Under the pieces are notes generated by a model. It saw only the letters and a list, made by a program, of their open reading frames with translations, made no database searches and was not told where the DNA came from. Position numbers and translations under genes: made by a program. Source: a virus. Taken from it: a DNA stretch of 21,498 nt. Below are positions 1 to 6,287 of this stretch, piece by piece. The stretch covers positions 1-21,498 of IMG/VR virus record IMGVR_UViG_3300003543_000061. The stretch is one strand, 5' to 3'. Every line of letters begins with the position of its first letter. Within the stretch, counting starts at the first letter, position 1.

Positions 1-66
1 CTTAAAAACTATATTGAGATGTTTCTTAAAAAGTTGGCACACGGAAAAGTTGTTATAAAAGACTGA
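1..66 (+). CDS. C-terminal end of an upstream protein (partial)
   Basis: Frame 1 is open from the first base to a TGA at 64-66 and gives 21 residues ending in LAHGKVVIKD. The codons read as ordinary protein with a basic C-terminus, and the stop lies just before the next small gene, so this is probably the tail end of a gene that begins outside the window. The fragment is too short to assign a function, and a chance open stretch of 21 codons cannot be excluded in AT-rich DNA. Confidence 0.45.
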   Translation, partial: LKNYIEMFLKKLAHGKVVIKD

Positions 67-115
67 TGTAGTATTGCTACTAATGATAAGTATAACAAAC
101 GAAAAATTTACGATT

Positions 116-256
116 ATGAAAAACGGATTTATAGAACAAACAGCAAATGATTACGATATGCCTTATAGTGAGGTAGAATGGATTTATAACAAGTGGAATG
201 ATAAAGGACTCTTCTATGAAAAACTAGAGGATTATATCAAAGAACGAGCTAAGTAA
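116..256 (+). CDS. small acidic phage protein, unknown function
   Basis: This is a 46-residue protein (MKNGFIEQTANDYDMPYSEV... to KLEDYIKERAK), predicted to be mostly helical and mildly acidic, with two aromatic-rich segments around YSEVEWIYNKW and LFYEKLEDYI. The start was placed at the ATG at 116. The frame is open further up to an ATG at 83 and a TTG at 74, but the extra residues look like read-through of the leader, and the core of the protein begins at MKNGFIEQTA. Small proteins of this general appearance are common in early or accessory regions of flavobacterial phages (recollection, not a search). No catalytic motif is visible. It is followed by a 105-bp gap containing an inverted repeat. 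Confidence 0.6.
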   Translation: MKNGFIEQTANDYDMPYSEVEWIYNKWNDKGLFYEKLEDYIKERAK

Positions 257-271
257 ATTTTATGTTTTGTT

Positions 272-321
272 ATACATTGTTGTATGGCAAAGCGTACCGT
301 TTTAATGGCATACAACATGTG
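272..321. repeat. imperfect inverted repeat between small genes
   Basis: The left arm 274-286 (ACATTGTTGTATG) pairs with the right arm 309-320 (CATACAACATGT) as 12 base pairs with one bulged T at 277, around a 22-base loop. It sits in the 105-bp gap upstream of the secreted barrel-like gene at 362. It lacks a following T-tract on the plus strand, so it is not a classical intrinsic terminator. It could be an operator, an mRNA-stabilising hairpin or a remnant of a mobile hairpin site. The pairing is seen directly; the role is unknown. Confidence 0.55.
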
Positions 322-361
322 ATATCCATACTTACAAAATATAACTAATTAAAATAAACAA

Positions 362-868
362 ATGAAAAAACTAACAACATTATTACTGCTAATTTCTATG
401 TCAGCAATAGCGCAAATAGAAATCTCAGTATTTCAAAATTTAGACCTCAATAGAACGGATATTATTACTTCAGTTAAAATATACAACTCAGGAAAAAGAC
501 CAGATAATTGGAGTAAACAAATATATGCTTTCCCATTATTTGAATATGCAGACTTTTCAGACGGTAAGTATCTACGATATTCCGCAGGAATAGGATATGA
601 ATTTCTACACAATAATAGAGCAACGTTATCACCATCTTTTGATTATGGTATTGTGAATAAAGTCTATAATGACACCGCTGATATAAGTATGGGGTCTTTC
701 CAAGCAGGGTTAGATATATCTTATAAGATACTTCCTAATTTTAAAATAAGTGCTTTGTGGGTAGTTACAGAAAACCCTACAAAGATTGATACTAATTTCT
801 TTATAGGACTTCAGTATATATTTTCAAAGAAGTACAAGAGAAGATGGTTAGCACCTAGATTTATATAA
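362..868 (+). CDS. secreted protein, probable small outer-membrane beta-barrel
   Basis: The 168-residue product starts with a clear signal peptide: KK at 2-3, a hydrophobic core LLLLISM at 7-13, and an A-I-A cleavage motif at 15-17. The mature part has about eight alternating, aromatic-edged segments that read as amphipathic beta strands (near 19-27, 33-42, 52-62, 70-82, 87-97, 109-121, 126-136 and 144-154). The last one, NFFIGLQYIF, ends in Phe like an outer-membrane protein signature and is followed by a basic tail (KKYKRR). The number of strands and the size fit OmpX/OmpA-type eight-stranded barrels. The start ATG at 362 follows an A-rich leader. An outer-membrane protein in a phage accessory region suggests a host-modifying (lysogenic conversion or superinfection exclusion) role, but this is inference. 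A secreted periplasmic beta protein is the alternative. Confidence 0.7.
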   Translation: MKKLTTLLLLISMSAIAQIEISVFQNLDLNRTDIITSVKIYNSGKRPDNWSKQIYAFPLFEYADFSDGKYLRYSAGIGYEFLHNNRATLSPSFDYGIVNKVYNDTADISMGSFQAGLDISYKILPNFKISALWVVTENPTKIDTNFFIGLQYIFSKKYKRRWLAPRFI

Positions 869-886
869 CTAATTTAAAACAAAAAT

Positions 887-1294
887 ATGAGACAGATTGT
901 AAAAATTGACGTGGACAAAAATGGAAAAACGATTACTAAACTTTTTGATATAGACGAAACTATATTTAATGGCTTTTATTTTACTATGGACGCAAAAAAA
1001 GTAAAGGATAACATTAAAAGGTTTGGGATTAAAAAAAGACCTGCAAAAACATACGATGATATTGGTGTGCAATACTCTAAAAATGGGGAATGTGTAATTG
1101 TAACTTTTAATGTTAGACAACCCAATATTAATGTTTACGGACAATTTTTATTGGGAAAAGAAGTTAAGCAATTAGATATTTTGAACTGCGAACACCCTGC
1201 TGTAAACGGACTTAAAACCATTTTGATGGATGGGTGCGACCTTGCAAAAGTGCAAACAATGGAAGACTTACTTAAATTAGAAAGACTGATGTAA
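887..1294 (+). CDS. hypothetical protein, 135 residues
   Basis: The protein is soluble-looking and mixed alpha/beta: an N-terminal beta hairpin (QIVKIDVDKNGKTITKLFDID), a lysine-rich middle, a beta segment around GECVIVTFNVRQPNINVYGQFLL, and a C-terminal helical part ending TMEDLLKLERLM. It has two cysteines near the end (NCEHP and DGCDL) but no recognisable metal-binding spacing and no signal peptide. The ATG at 887 has an A-rich leader closely similar to those of the genes at 362 and 1319, which supports the start. I do not recognise the family. Its place among accessory genes upstream of the terminase gives no strong hint of its job. Confidence 0.7.
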   Translation: MRQIVKIDVDKNGKTITKLFDIDETIFNGFYFTMDAKKVKDNIKRFGIKKRPAKTYDDIGVQYSKNGECVIVTFNVRQPNINVYGQFLLGKEVKQLDILNCEHPAVNGLKTILMDGCDLAKVQTMEDLLKLERLM

Positions 1295-1318
1295 GTTAGT
1301 CTTATTAAAACAAAAATC

Positions 1319-1618
1319 ATGGATGGTTTATATTTAGAAAAACACGAAATAAAACAATTAGACAAATTATTGAAACACGATGATACTATACCGTGCTGGA
1401 TTAAAACAAGAATACTAGATCACTCGCCTTCATTAGTCTGTAACGGAAACATTAGTGTTCAATTACTAAAAATGTTGGATGAAGAAATATTGCCTTTACT
1501 TGACGAAACGAAAAGAACAAACATACAGGGATCTATAAAAGAAACGTCAGATTATATTAACACACTCAAAAAAAAAATATATAATTATGAAAACACAACC
1601 AGTAAAAGAATTACGTGA
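1319..1618 (+). CDS. hypothetical protein, 99 residues
   Basis: The protein is mainly helical: LEKHEIKQLDKLLKHD, a central segment with Cys residues (PCWIKTRILDHSPSLVCNG), and a C-terminal helix rich in Glu and Lys (LDEEILPLLDETKRTN... to TLKKKIYNYEN). The start ATG at 1319 is preceded by TTAAAACAAAAATC, nearly the same leader as at 887. Its last 32 bases overlap the next small gene in another frame, and the final residues are encoded by an A-rich tract. No known family is recognised. The central pair of Cys residues is too widely spaced to call a zinc site. Confidence 0.6.
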   Translation: MDGLYLEKHEIKQLDKLLKHDDTIPCWIKTRILDHSPSLVCNGNISVQLLKMLDEEILPLLDETKRTNIQGSIKETSDYINTLKKKIYNYENTTSKRIT

Positions 1619-1742
1619 CGAGTTCGCAATGAACGCACTAAATATTCTACTCCTAAAAGACGATAACGGACTAGAAAACAGAAGAGATATATGCAGACAA
1701 GCGTATGTTATAGCCGACCAAATGATAAAAACACGACAATGA
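1587..1742 (+). CDS. small hypothetical phage protein, 51 residues
   Basis: A 52-codon frame starts at ATG 1587, inside the 3' end of the preceding gene, and ends at TGA 1740-1742, where it shares an ATGA overlap with the next gene. The product (MKTQPVKELRDEFAMNALNI..., ending ADQMIKTRQ) reads as a compact helical protein with a repeating hydrophobic pattern. It resembles a widespread class of small phage proteins containing RDEFA...ALN and a C-terminal YxxADxM motif, in my recollection. A competing frame starting at 1691 reads through the same region but gives an unlikely N-terminus, so I take this short gene as real. Function is unknown. Confidence 0.65.
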   Translation: MKTQPVKELRDEFAMNALNILLLKDDNGLENRRDICRQAYVIADQMIKTRQ

Positions 1743-1918
1743 AAAAAAAATATACAAAAGACCAGGACGAAAAAATAATAATGCTATTCAAAACTAATAA
1801 CGATAATCGAGTGATAACCATAGCAAAAAAAATGAACATTAATTACTCATACGTAAATAAAGTATTGGATAGTTATCTCAGTAAAAAAACGAAACATATA
1901 CATAAATTTGTTTTATAA
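1739..1918 (+). CDS. small basic protein with possible helix-turn-helix
   Basis: The 59-residue product starts MKKKYTKDQDEKIIMLFKTN and contains a segment (near residues 21-46: RVITIAKKMNINYSYVNKVLDSYL) that reads as a helix-turn-helix: a short helix ending AKKM, a turn NINYSY, and a recognition helix VNKVLDSYL. The first half, KDQDEKIIMLFKTN, could be the preceding helix of a homeodomain-like trihelical fold. The start at 1739 is chosen over the longer in-frame start at 1691 because it forms an ATGA overlap with the preceding gene, and the 16 residues upstream are translated from that gene's coding sequence. It is followed by a promoter-like site and hairpin, so it may be a local DNA-binding regulator. 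The assignment is from fold pattern only. Confidence 0.6.
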   Translation: MKKKYTKDQDEKIIMLFKTNNDNRVITIAKKMNINYSYVNKVLDSYLSKKTKHIHKFVL

Positions 1919-1937
1919 AGAATATTTTATATCTTTA
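1907..1937 (+). promoter_or_regulatory. candidate Bacteroidetes-type promoter
   Basis: TTTG at 1907-1910 and TATCTTTA at 1930-1937 are separated by 19 bases. This fits the Bacteroidetes promoter pattern TTTG-N19-21-TAnnTTTG, with the last G of the -7 box replaced by A. A short palindrome (TATAAA, six bases, TTTATA; 1914-1931) lies between the boxes. A transcript from here would begin around 1943-1947, exactly at the base of the hairpin at 1946-2028, and would lead into the membrane-protein gene at 2039. In AT-rich DNA such matches also occur by chance. Confidence 0.45.
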
Positions 1938-1945
1938 TAATCTAA

Positions 1946-2028
1946 ATAATAAACTCCCTTCCCTTCAAAAAATGACACAAAAAACCGAATAAAGGGGCGT
2001 TTTATAAGACAGCGAAGGGAGTTATTAT
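1946..2028 (+). ncRNA. long-stem hairpin leader, possible structured RNA
   Basis: ACTCCCTTC at 1953-1961 pairs perfectly with GAAGGGAGT at 2014-2022, and the stem extends outward with one bulged A to about 15 base pairs. The loop is 52 bases. The C-rich arm is followed by a second copy of CCCTTC (1961-1966), so the right arm could also pair in a shifted 7-bp register. The loop contains a six-codon frame, ATG 1972 to TAA 1992. This stands out because C/G-rich arms are rare here. It lies between a promoter-like site and the gene at 2039. It could be a 5' leader that controls the next gene, or a small RNA. No T-tract follows, which argues against a terminator. Confidence 0.5.
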
Positions 2029-2038
2029 AAAATTAATT

Positions 2039-2230
2039 ATGGATAAAGTTAAAATTATATCAGCAGTAACAATGATGTTATTATATATATCAGTAATATG
2101 CAACGTTGTAATAATGATACAAAATAATAATATATGGTATTTAAAAATAATGATAGCAATAATGGTGCTAATGTTAATAATAGGAATTACAACGATATAT
2201 ATTATAAAAAATGATTCAAATAAAAAATAA
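2039..2230 (+). CDS. two-helix membrane protein, holin candidate
   Basis: The 63-residue protein has two strongly hydrophobic helices (about residues 6-27 and 35-56) joined by a short polar turn (QNNNIWY), with a basic N-terminus (MDKVK) and a charged C-terminal tail (KNDSNKK). Size and topology fit class II holins, which have two transmembrane segments, both ends cytoplasmic, and a charged C-terminus. The gene lies alone after a hairpin leader and just upstream of the terminase genes. No endolysin is seen in this window, so the holin idea is not supported by a partner. An antiholin or another small phage membrane protein is an equal alternative. Confidence 0.6.
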   Translation: MDKVKIISAVTMMLLYISVICNVVIMIQNNNIWYLKIMIAIMVLMLIIGITTIYIIKNDSNKK

Positions 2231-2339
2231 TAATATACTCATTCAAGGAAAGAAAACAAGAAACCCAGAATTAATAGGGCTAGCATTACTAGACGCTATC
2301 GAAAATAAAAAAGTGTATTTATTAATAAAAGACAAATGA
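2211..2339 (+). CDS. very small hypothetical protein, 42 residues
   Basis: A 43-codon frame runs from ATG 2211, inside the end of the membrane-protein gene, to TGA 2337-2339, overlapping the next start as ATGA. The product (MIQIKNNNILIQGKKTRNPE..., ending VYLLIKDK) looks like an N-terminal beta strand pair, a helix ELIGLALLDAIENKK, and a final strand. The tight coupling on both sides and the absence of other coding potential in this 100-bp stretch support it. Its function is unknown. The translation is clear, but expression is inferred only from spacing. Confidence 0.55.
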   Translation: MIQIKNNNILIQGKKTRNPELIGLALLDAIENKKVYLLIKDK

Positions 2340-2575
2340 GTGAAAAAACAGAAATAGAATTAAAGATAATAAATGAAGCATCAAGGCTTTTAGCGAGGGA
2401 ATTAAAAGGAGATATTAAAGATATTACTTTTTTAGATAATCTTTTCTTCGATATTTCGGATAAGGTAGGACATGTTAAGAGGATAGAAAGCTCTACCTAC
2501 AACCACAGAAGACCCTCGACAACGTTTATAGAGTATCTTTTTCATAGAATTAAGAAAGGAGAATTAAAAATATAG
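2336..2575 (+). CDS. hypothetical protein, 79 residues
   Basis: The 79-residue soluble protein begins with an amphipathic helix (EIELKIINEASRLLARELKGD), has a hydrophobic middle (ITFLDNLFFDISDKVGHV) and a basic C-terminal part (RRPSTTFIEYLFHRIKKGELKI). It starts in an ATGA overlap with the previous gene and stops four bases before the small terminase gene, so it is probably co-transcribed with packaging genes. No family is recognised. The position just upstream of the small terminase is where many phages keep small accessory or HNH genes, but no HNH motif is present here. Confidence 0.65.
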   Translation: MSEKTEIELKIINEASRLLARELKGDIKDITFLDNLFFDISDKVGHVKRIESSTYNHRRPSTTFIEYLFHRIKKGELKI

Positions 2576-2579
2576 AGAT

Positions 2580-3086
2580 ATGGCAGCACCGAAAGGAGAT
2601 AAAAGAATAGGGAATGAGTTTTGGAAACTTAGAAGCAAACACGGAAGGGATAAACTATTTAAAACGCCTAACTTACTTTGGATTGCTGCAACCGAATATT
2701 TTCAATGGTGTGAAGATAACCCATTATATGAAGTAAAAGCATTCAACACAAGGGAAAACGGAATAGTTCAAGAACAACTCCCAAAGATTAGAGCATTAAC
2801 ATTAACGGGGCTTTGTTTATATTTAGATTGTAGCACGGAATACTTTAGACACTTTGAAACAAACAATAAAGATTCAAAAGATTTTATGCCAATCATTACA
2901 CGCATACGAGAAACTATATACACGCAAAAATTTGAAGGAGCAGCAGCAGACCTCCTTAATCCAAACATCATAGCAAGAGATTTAGGACTTGTAGATAAAA
3001 AGGAATTAGAGATAGAGCAAAAAATGACACCAGAAGAACGTCAAAAAGAAATAGCAGAATTAAAAGAAAAACTTTTAAAAGAATAA
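2580..3086 (+). CDS. terS: terminase small subunit (DNA-packaging protein)
   Basis: The 168-residue protein opens with MAAPKGDKRIGNEFWKLRSK, a pattern typical of small terminase subunits of the P22 gp3-like DNA-packaging family: a basic N-terminus followed by the LWIAATEYFQWCEDNPLYE helix and an LTGLCLYLDCSTEYFRHF helix-turn-helix-like segment near residues 75-93. A helical part KFEGAAADLLNPNIIARDLGLVDK (about 117-140) and an acidic coiled C-terminus (MTPEERQKEIAELKEKLL) follow, as in this family, where they mediate oligomerisation and contact with the motor. It recognises the packaging start on the phage DNA and works with the large subunit encoded 65 bases downstream. The assignment is from sequence pattern plus position. 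Confidence 0.8.
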   Translation: MAAPKGDKRIGNEFWKLRSKHGRDKLFKTPNLLWIAATEYFQWCEDNPLYEVKAFNTRENGIVQEQLPKIRALTLTGLCLYLDCSTEYFRHFETNNKDSKDFMPIITRIRETIYTQKFEGAAADLLNPNIIARDLGLVDKKELEIEQKMTPEERQKEIAELKEKLLKE

Positions 3087-3151
3087 CTGTCTCCACCGTG
3101 TGTAGAATGTTAACCAATCCATTGCTATTACTACAATCTCTATTTTACTAA

Positions 3152-4573
3152 ATGGAAATAAAAGGACACGAAATACAGAGATTAAAAAAACTACTTAGAG
3201 AAGAAGAAATATATCAGCTAGAAAAAGGACTAACAACCTTCAACCAAGACACATCCAAAAACTACAAAATACTATACAACGCAATAAACGACCAAGAATT
3301 TAACGGAAAGGGAGAATTAATAAATGGTTATAGTGGCGTAATATTAGAGGGGTCGAGTAGGTCCAGCAAGACTTGGGCATGGATATTCATAGTAATATAC
3401 CTAACAAAAATAAAGCACAAAGGGCAATCAATTAAAATAAACGTGTACAGGGAACACTTCGCAGACTTTAAAAAGACATTGTTTGATGATTTTAAGAGAG
3501 TGTTAGATTTGTTCGGGCTTCCTAATAAATTTCATAATGCCGAAAGAGTAGAGAGTTTTAAGATAGGAACGTCATCTATCCATTTACTAGGTTGCGATAA
3601 GCTAAAGGGTTCTGGTCACGGTTCTGGAAGTGACTATGCAATCTTTAATGAAATGATGTTCATAGATAAAAAAACGTACTTGCAAGCGGTAAAAAGATGC
3701 CGTTTTTTTTGGTTGGGTGATTACAATCCTAGTTTTACAGAACATTGGGTATTTGATAATGTTATCCCTCGTAATGATGTAGGATTTTTGAGAACAACAT
3801 TTTTAGATAATCCTTTTATTTCACCAAAAGAAAAAACAGAAATACTAATCACAGAGCCATACCTTACGGGAAGCTATGAAGTAACTGAAGATGATATTTT
3901 ATATAATGGTATTCCTATTTCAGAAAAAAACCAACCACCACCGCACCCAGTAAATGTAGAACAAGGAACAGCAGACGAGTTTGAATGGCGTGTTTATGGT
4001 TTGGGATTAAGAGGCGCAATGACGGGCGTTATTATAACGCAATTAGAATGGATAGATAAGTTTCCAAATATTGCCTATACATTTTCTAATGACTTCGGTT
4101 TTACTAACGACCCGAATGCCCTCGTAAAATACGCTGAAGATGAAAAGAATATATGGTTTGAGTTATTAATATACCAATCAATAGACACGCCAGATGAGTT
4201 GGCAGCAGCATTTGAAGCCGTTGGCGTAGAAATGGGGGATATAATTGCTTGCGATAGTTCAGATAAATATACAGGTGAAAACAAAGGAACGGTTGAGATG
4301 GTCCAAGGATTAAGAGATTTAGGTTATGATGAAGCTTTTAAAATCAGCAAAACAAAATCTATAATGTACTGGTTGTCCTCTATGAAGCGAAAGAAGTTAC
4401 ATTGCGTAAAAAACCACCTTTGGAAACACGTAAAAAAGGAAAAGGAAAACTATAAATTTAAAGAGGTAAATGGTATATTGATAAACCAACCTATTGACAA
4501 GTATAATCATATTTTTGATTCAGCAAGATATGGGCATATGAGCCACTCCAATAACTATGATATATTCTACTAA
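3152..4573 (+). CDS. terL: terminase large subunit (packaging ATPase/nuclease)
   Basis: The 473-residue protein is the ATP-driven DNA-packaging motor and headful or site-specific nuclease. A variant Walker A loop GSSRSSKT lies at residues 67-74, a Walker B-like segment DYAIFNEM at 161-168 (hydrophobic strand, catalytic Glu at 167), and a coupling motif LGDYNPS at 188-194. The C-terminal RNase H-like nuclease shows its aspartates in SNDFGFTNDP (D314), ACDSSD (D368/D371) and HIFDSARYGH (D456). Length and order match the Terminase_3-type family. The ATG at 3152 abuts the TAA of a 14-codon frame in the preceding gap. It acts on the portal encoded next. Confidence 0.93.
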   Translation: MEIKGHEIQRLKKLLREEEIYQLEKGLTTFNQDTSKNYKILYNAINDQEFNGKGELINGYSGVILEGSSRSSKTWAWIFIVIYLTKIKHKGQSIKINVYREHFADFKKTLFDDFKRVLDLFGLPNKFHNAERVESFKIGTSSIHLLGCDKLKGSGHGSGSDYAIFNEMMFIDKKTYLQAVKRCRFFWLGDYNPSFTEHWVFDNVIPRNDVGFLRTTFLDNPFISPKEKTEILITEPYLTGSYEVTEDDILYNGIPISEKNQPPPHPVNVEQGTADEFEWRVYGLGLRGAMTGVIITQLEWIDKFPNIAYTFSNDFGFTNDPNALVKYAEDEKNIWFELLIYQSIDTPDELAAAFEAVGVEMGDIIACDSSDKYTGENKGTVEMVQGLRDLGYDEAFKISKTKSIMYWLSSMKRKKLHCVKNHLWKHVKKEKENYKFKEVNGILINQPIDKYNHIFDSARYGHMSHSNNYDIFY

Positions 4574-4599
4574 TTAAAACTTATTATTTAGAATCGTTA

Positions 4600-4630
4600 T
4601 AAATAAGAAATTATTTACTATATTTGTAAC
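4600..4630 (+). promoter_or_regulatory. candidate promoter/operator upstream of portal gene
   Basis: The 76-bp gap before the portal gene contains TAAATAA-GAAA-TTATTTA (4600-4617), a perfect 7+7 inverted repeat, overlapping TATATTTG (4619-4626), which is an exact match to the Bacteroidetes -7 consensus TAnnTTTG. No convincing TTTG element is present about 20 bases upstream. The 20 bases 4611-4630 match 17 of 20 with 20142-20161, in front of the last gene of the window. This suggests a shared late-promoter module, possibly with a regulator-binding palindrome replacing the -33 box. Confidence 0.5.
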
Positions 4631-4649
4631 TATTCCAATAATTAATTAG

Positions 4650-6287
4650 ATGATACTTGGTGAGGACTTGATTAAAGAGTACATTCTTAAACCATACAAT
4701 GGTAATATTAACGACTACCGAAAAGAACACGACCGCTTAGATATTTACTACAACGGTGGCGATATATCTTCAGAGATAGAAAAAATTACATCTTTTGAGA
4801 ACGATGCACAAAAAAAGTTGCGGGATGATATTGCACGCTCACCAAAAGAACTCGTGCAACGATTACTTAATCAATTTAATAAAATATTCACCGCCAGCGG
4901 TGGTAGTAATACCTTTGATTTTGAAGTTGAAAAACAACAGGATGAATTTATAGACAATCTTGCAAAGTTACCTGAAGGCATATCATTAAATAAATGGATG
5001 CAAGACTACTGGTTTGAGGCATACATAACAGACCCCAATGGAATTATATTTATAGAATCTGAAACCAATGATGACCCAAAATCATATCCTACATATAAAT
5101 CAATAAATACTATTCACGACTATAAATTAACGTGGAGTAATTTTGAATATCTTATTTTAAACTTCGGAAAGTTTATAATTAATGACAAGGAGGTTAAGGT
5201 ATATAGGGTAATAGATGATGAAAAGGACGGACTTTATTATATGGAAAACCAAACGTTAATGGAGTTTGGAGATGATGCTATTATAACCCACGAAAACGGG
5301 TTTGTGCCTGCGGTTTTAATGTCAGACCTTATAGATAAAAAGACAGGAGGAAAGAAATCGTTTATTCATTCGATAGAGGAGATTTTAACGGAATATGTAC
5401 GAGAATCTTCGGTACTTTCGATATTCAAGTTTTTACACGCATATCCTAAGTACTGGCAGTATGTTAGCAAGTGTACAAAATGTTCAGGAACTGGAAAAAT
5501 ACCAGACCCACAGGATGAAACAAGTAAAATAACGTGTACGTCTTGCGGTGGCAAAAAGTTTAATTTAAAACTAGATGTTAGCGATGGTATTATGTTACCA
5601 TTACCAAAAACTAGCACCGACCCCGTGCTTGCTCCAAACATTGCAGGGTTTTCAGTACCACCTATTGATGCGTGGGATAAAATGGAAGCGTCATTAGATA
5701 GGCTAGAGAAAAAAATGCAGTTTGCTATCATAGGCACTTATTTAGAAGAAGAAAAATCAAATACAGCAACGGGGCGTTTTATAGACACCCAACCTTTAGA
5801 CACCGCTTTACATAAGTTTTCAGAATCAGAAGAAAATATAAAAAACAAGGTTGCTGACTTTATTGCTAGATGGATGTTTGGCAATGATTATGGTAGTTTA
5901 TTAATTAAGAACGGCAAGCGTTTTATTAGTGAACATCCCGATACTATTTGGGTGAAATATATAGAAGCAAAAAACAATAGCGCACCGATAACATCACTAA
6001 ATTATTTATACAAGCAATATTTAATGAGCGAATATCAGAACAATGCGGATATGTATGAGCAGAAACTAAAAGAGTTTTTAATAGAGCCATTGGTACATTA
6101 TAGCATTAAGGAAATAGATGATTTGAGCAGCGTTACTATGGCGGTACAAGTTCAGGAGAAAATATATTTTTCAGAGTGGTTAAACACTACAACGGATTTC
6201 ACGAAAGACGTTGAGATATTAAGAACAGAATTTCAAGAATTTATTAATCAAAAAGATTTAAAAGATGAAAGTATTAAAGAAAATTAA
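4650..6287 (+). CDS. portal protein with zinc-ribbon-like insertion
   Basis: The 545-residue protein lies directly after the large terminase and has portal length and features: an N-terminal polar part, a segment at about 100-225 with many beta strands, a long central helix around residues 340-365 (DAWDKMEASLDRLEKKMQ), and the LEEEKSNTATGRFIDTQPLDTALHKFSESEENI region typical of portal stem/wing. It forms the dodecameric ring through which DNA enters the head and to which the tail is later attached. Residues 275-299 carry C275-TK-C278-SGTGK and C296-TS-C299-GGKK, a DnaJ-like CxxCxGxG pair that should bind one zinc ion. No protease or MuF domain is attached. Its last 23 bases overlap the next gene. 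Confidence 0.8.
   Translation: MILGEDLIKEYILKPYNGNINDYRKEHDRLDIYYNGGDISSEIEKITSFENDAQKKLRDDIARSPKELVQRLLNQFNKIFTASGGSNTFDFEVEKQQDEFIDNLAKLPEGISLNKWMQDYWFEAYITDPNGIIFIESETNDDPKSYPTYKSINTIHDYKLTWSNFEYLILNFGKFIINDKEVKVYRVIDDEKDGLYYMENQTLMEFGDDAIITHENGFVPAVLMSDLIDKKTGGKKSFIHSIEEILTEYVRESSVLSIFKFLHAYPKYWQYVSKCTKCSGTGKIPDPQDETSKITCTSCGGKKFNLKLDVSDGIMLPLPKTSTDPVLAPNIAGFSVPPIDAWDKMEASLDRLEKKMQFAIIGTYLEEEKSNTATGRFIDTQPLDTALHKFSESEENIKNKVADFIARWMFGNDYGSLLIKNGKRFISEHPDTIWVKYIEAKNNSAPITSLNYLYKQYLMSEYQNNADMYEQKLKEFLIEPLVHYSIKEIDDLSSVTMAVQVQEKIYFSEWLNTTTDFTKDVEILRTEFQEFINQKDLKDESIKEN

Noticed and set aside
74-115. TTG and upstream ATG starts (74, 83) for the first small gene
   Set aside because: The extra residues look like leader translation, and the protein's natural N-terminus is MKNGFIEQ at 116. 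ATG 83 cannot be fully excluded.
262-348. 28-codon plus-strand frame across the inverted repeat
   Set aside because: It is made up of the repeat sequence itself and has no protein-like composition; no leader or coupling supports it.
1691-1738. Longer in-frame start for the helix-turn-helix candidate
   Set aside because: The 16 extra residues are translated from the coding sequence of the 51-residue gene in another frame; the ATGA-coupled start at 1739 is more plausible.
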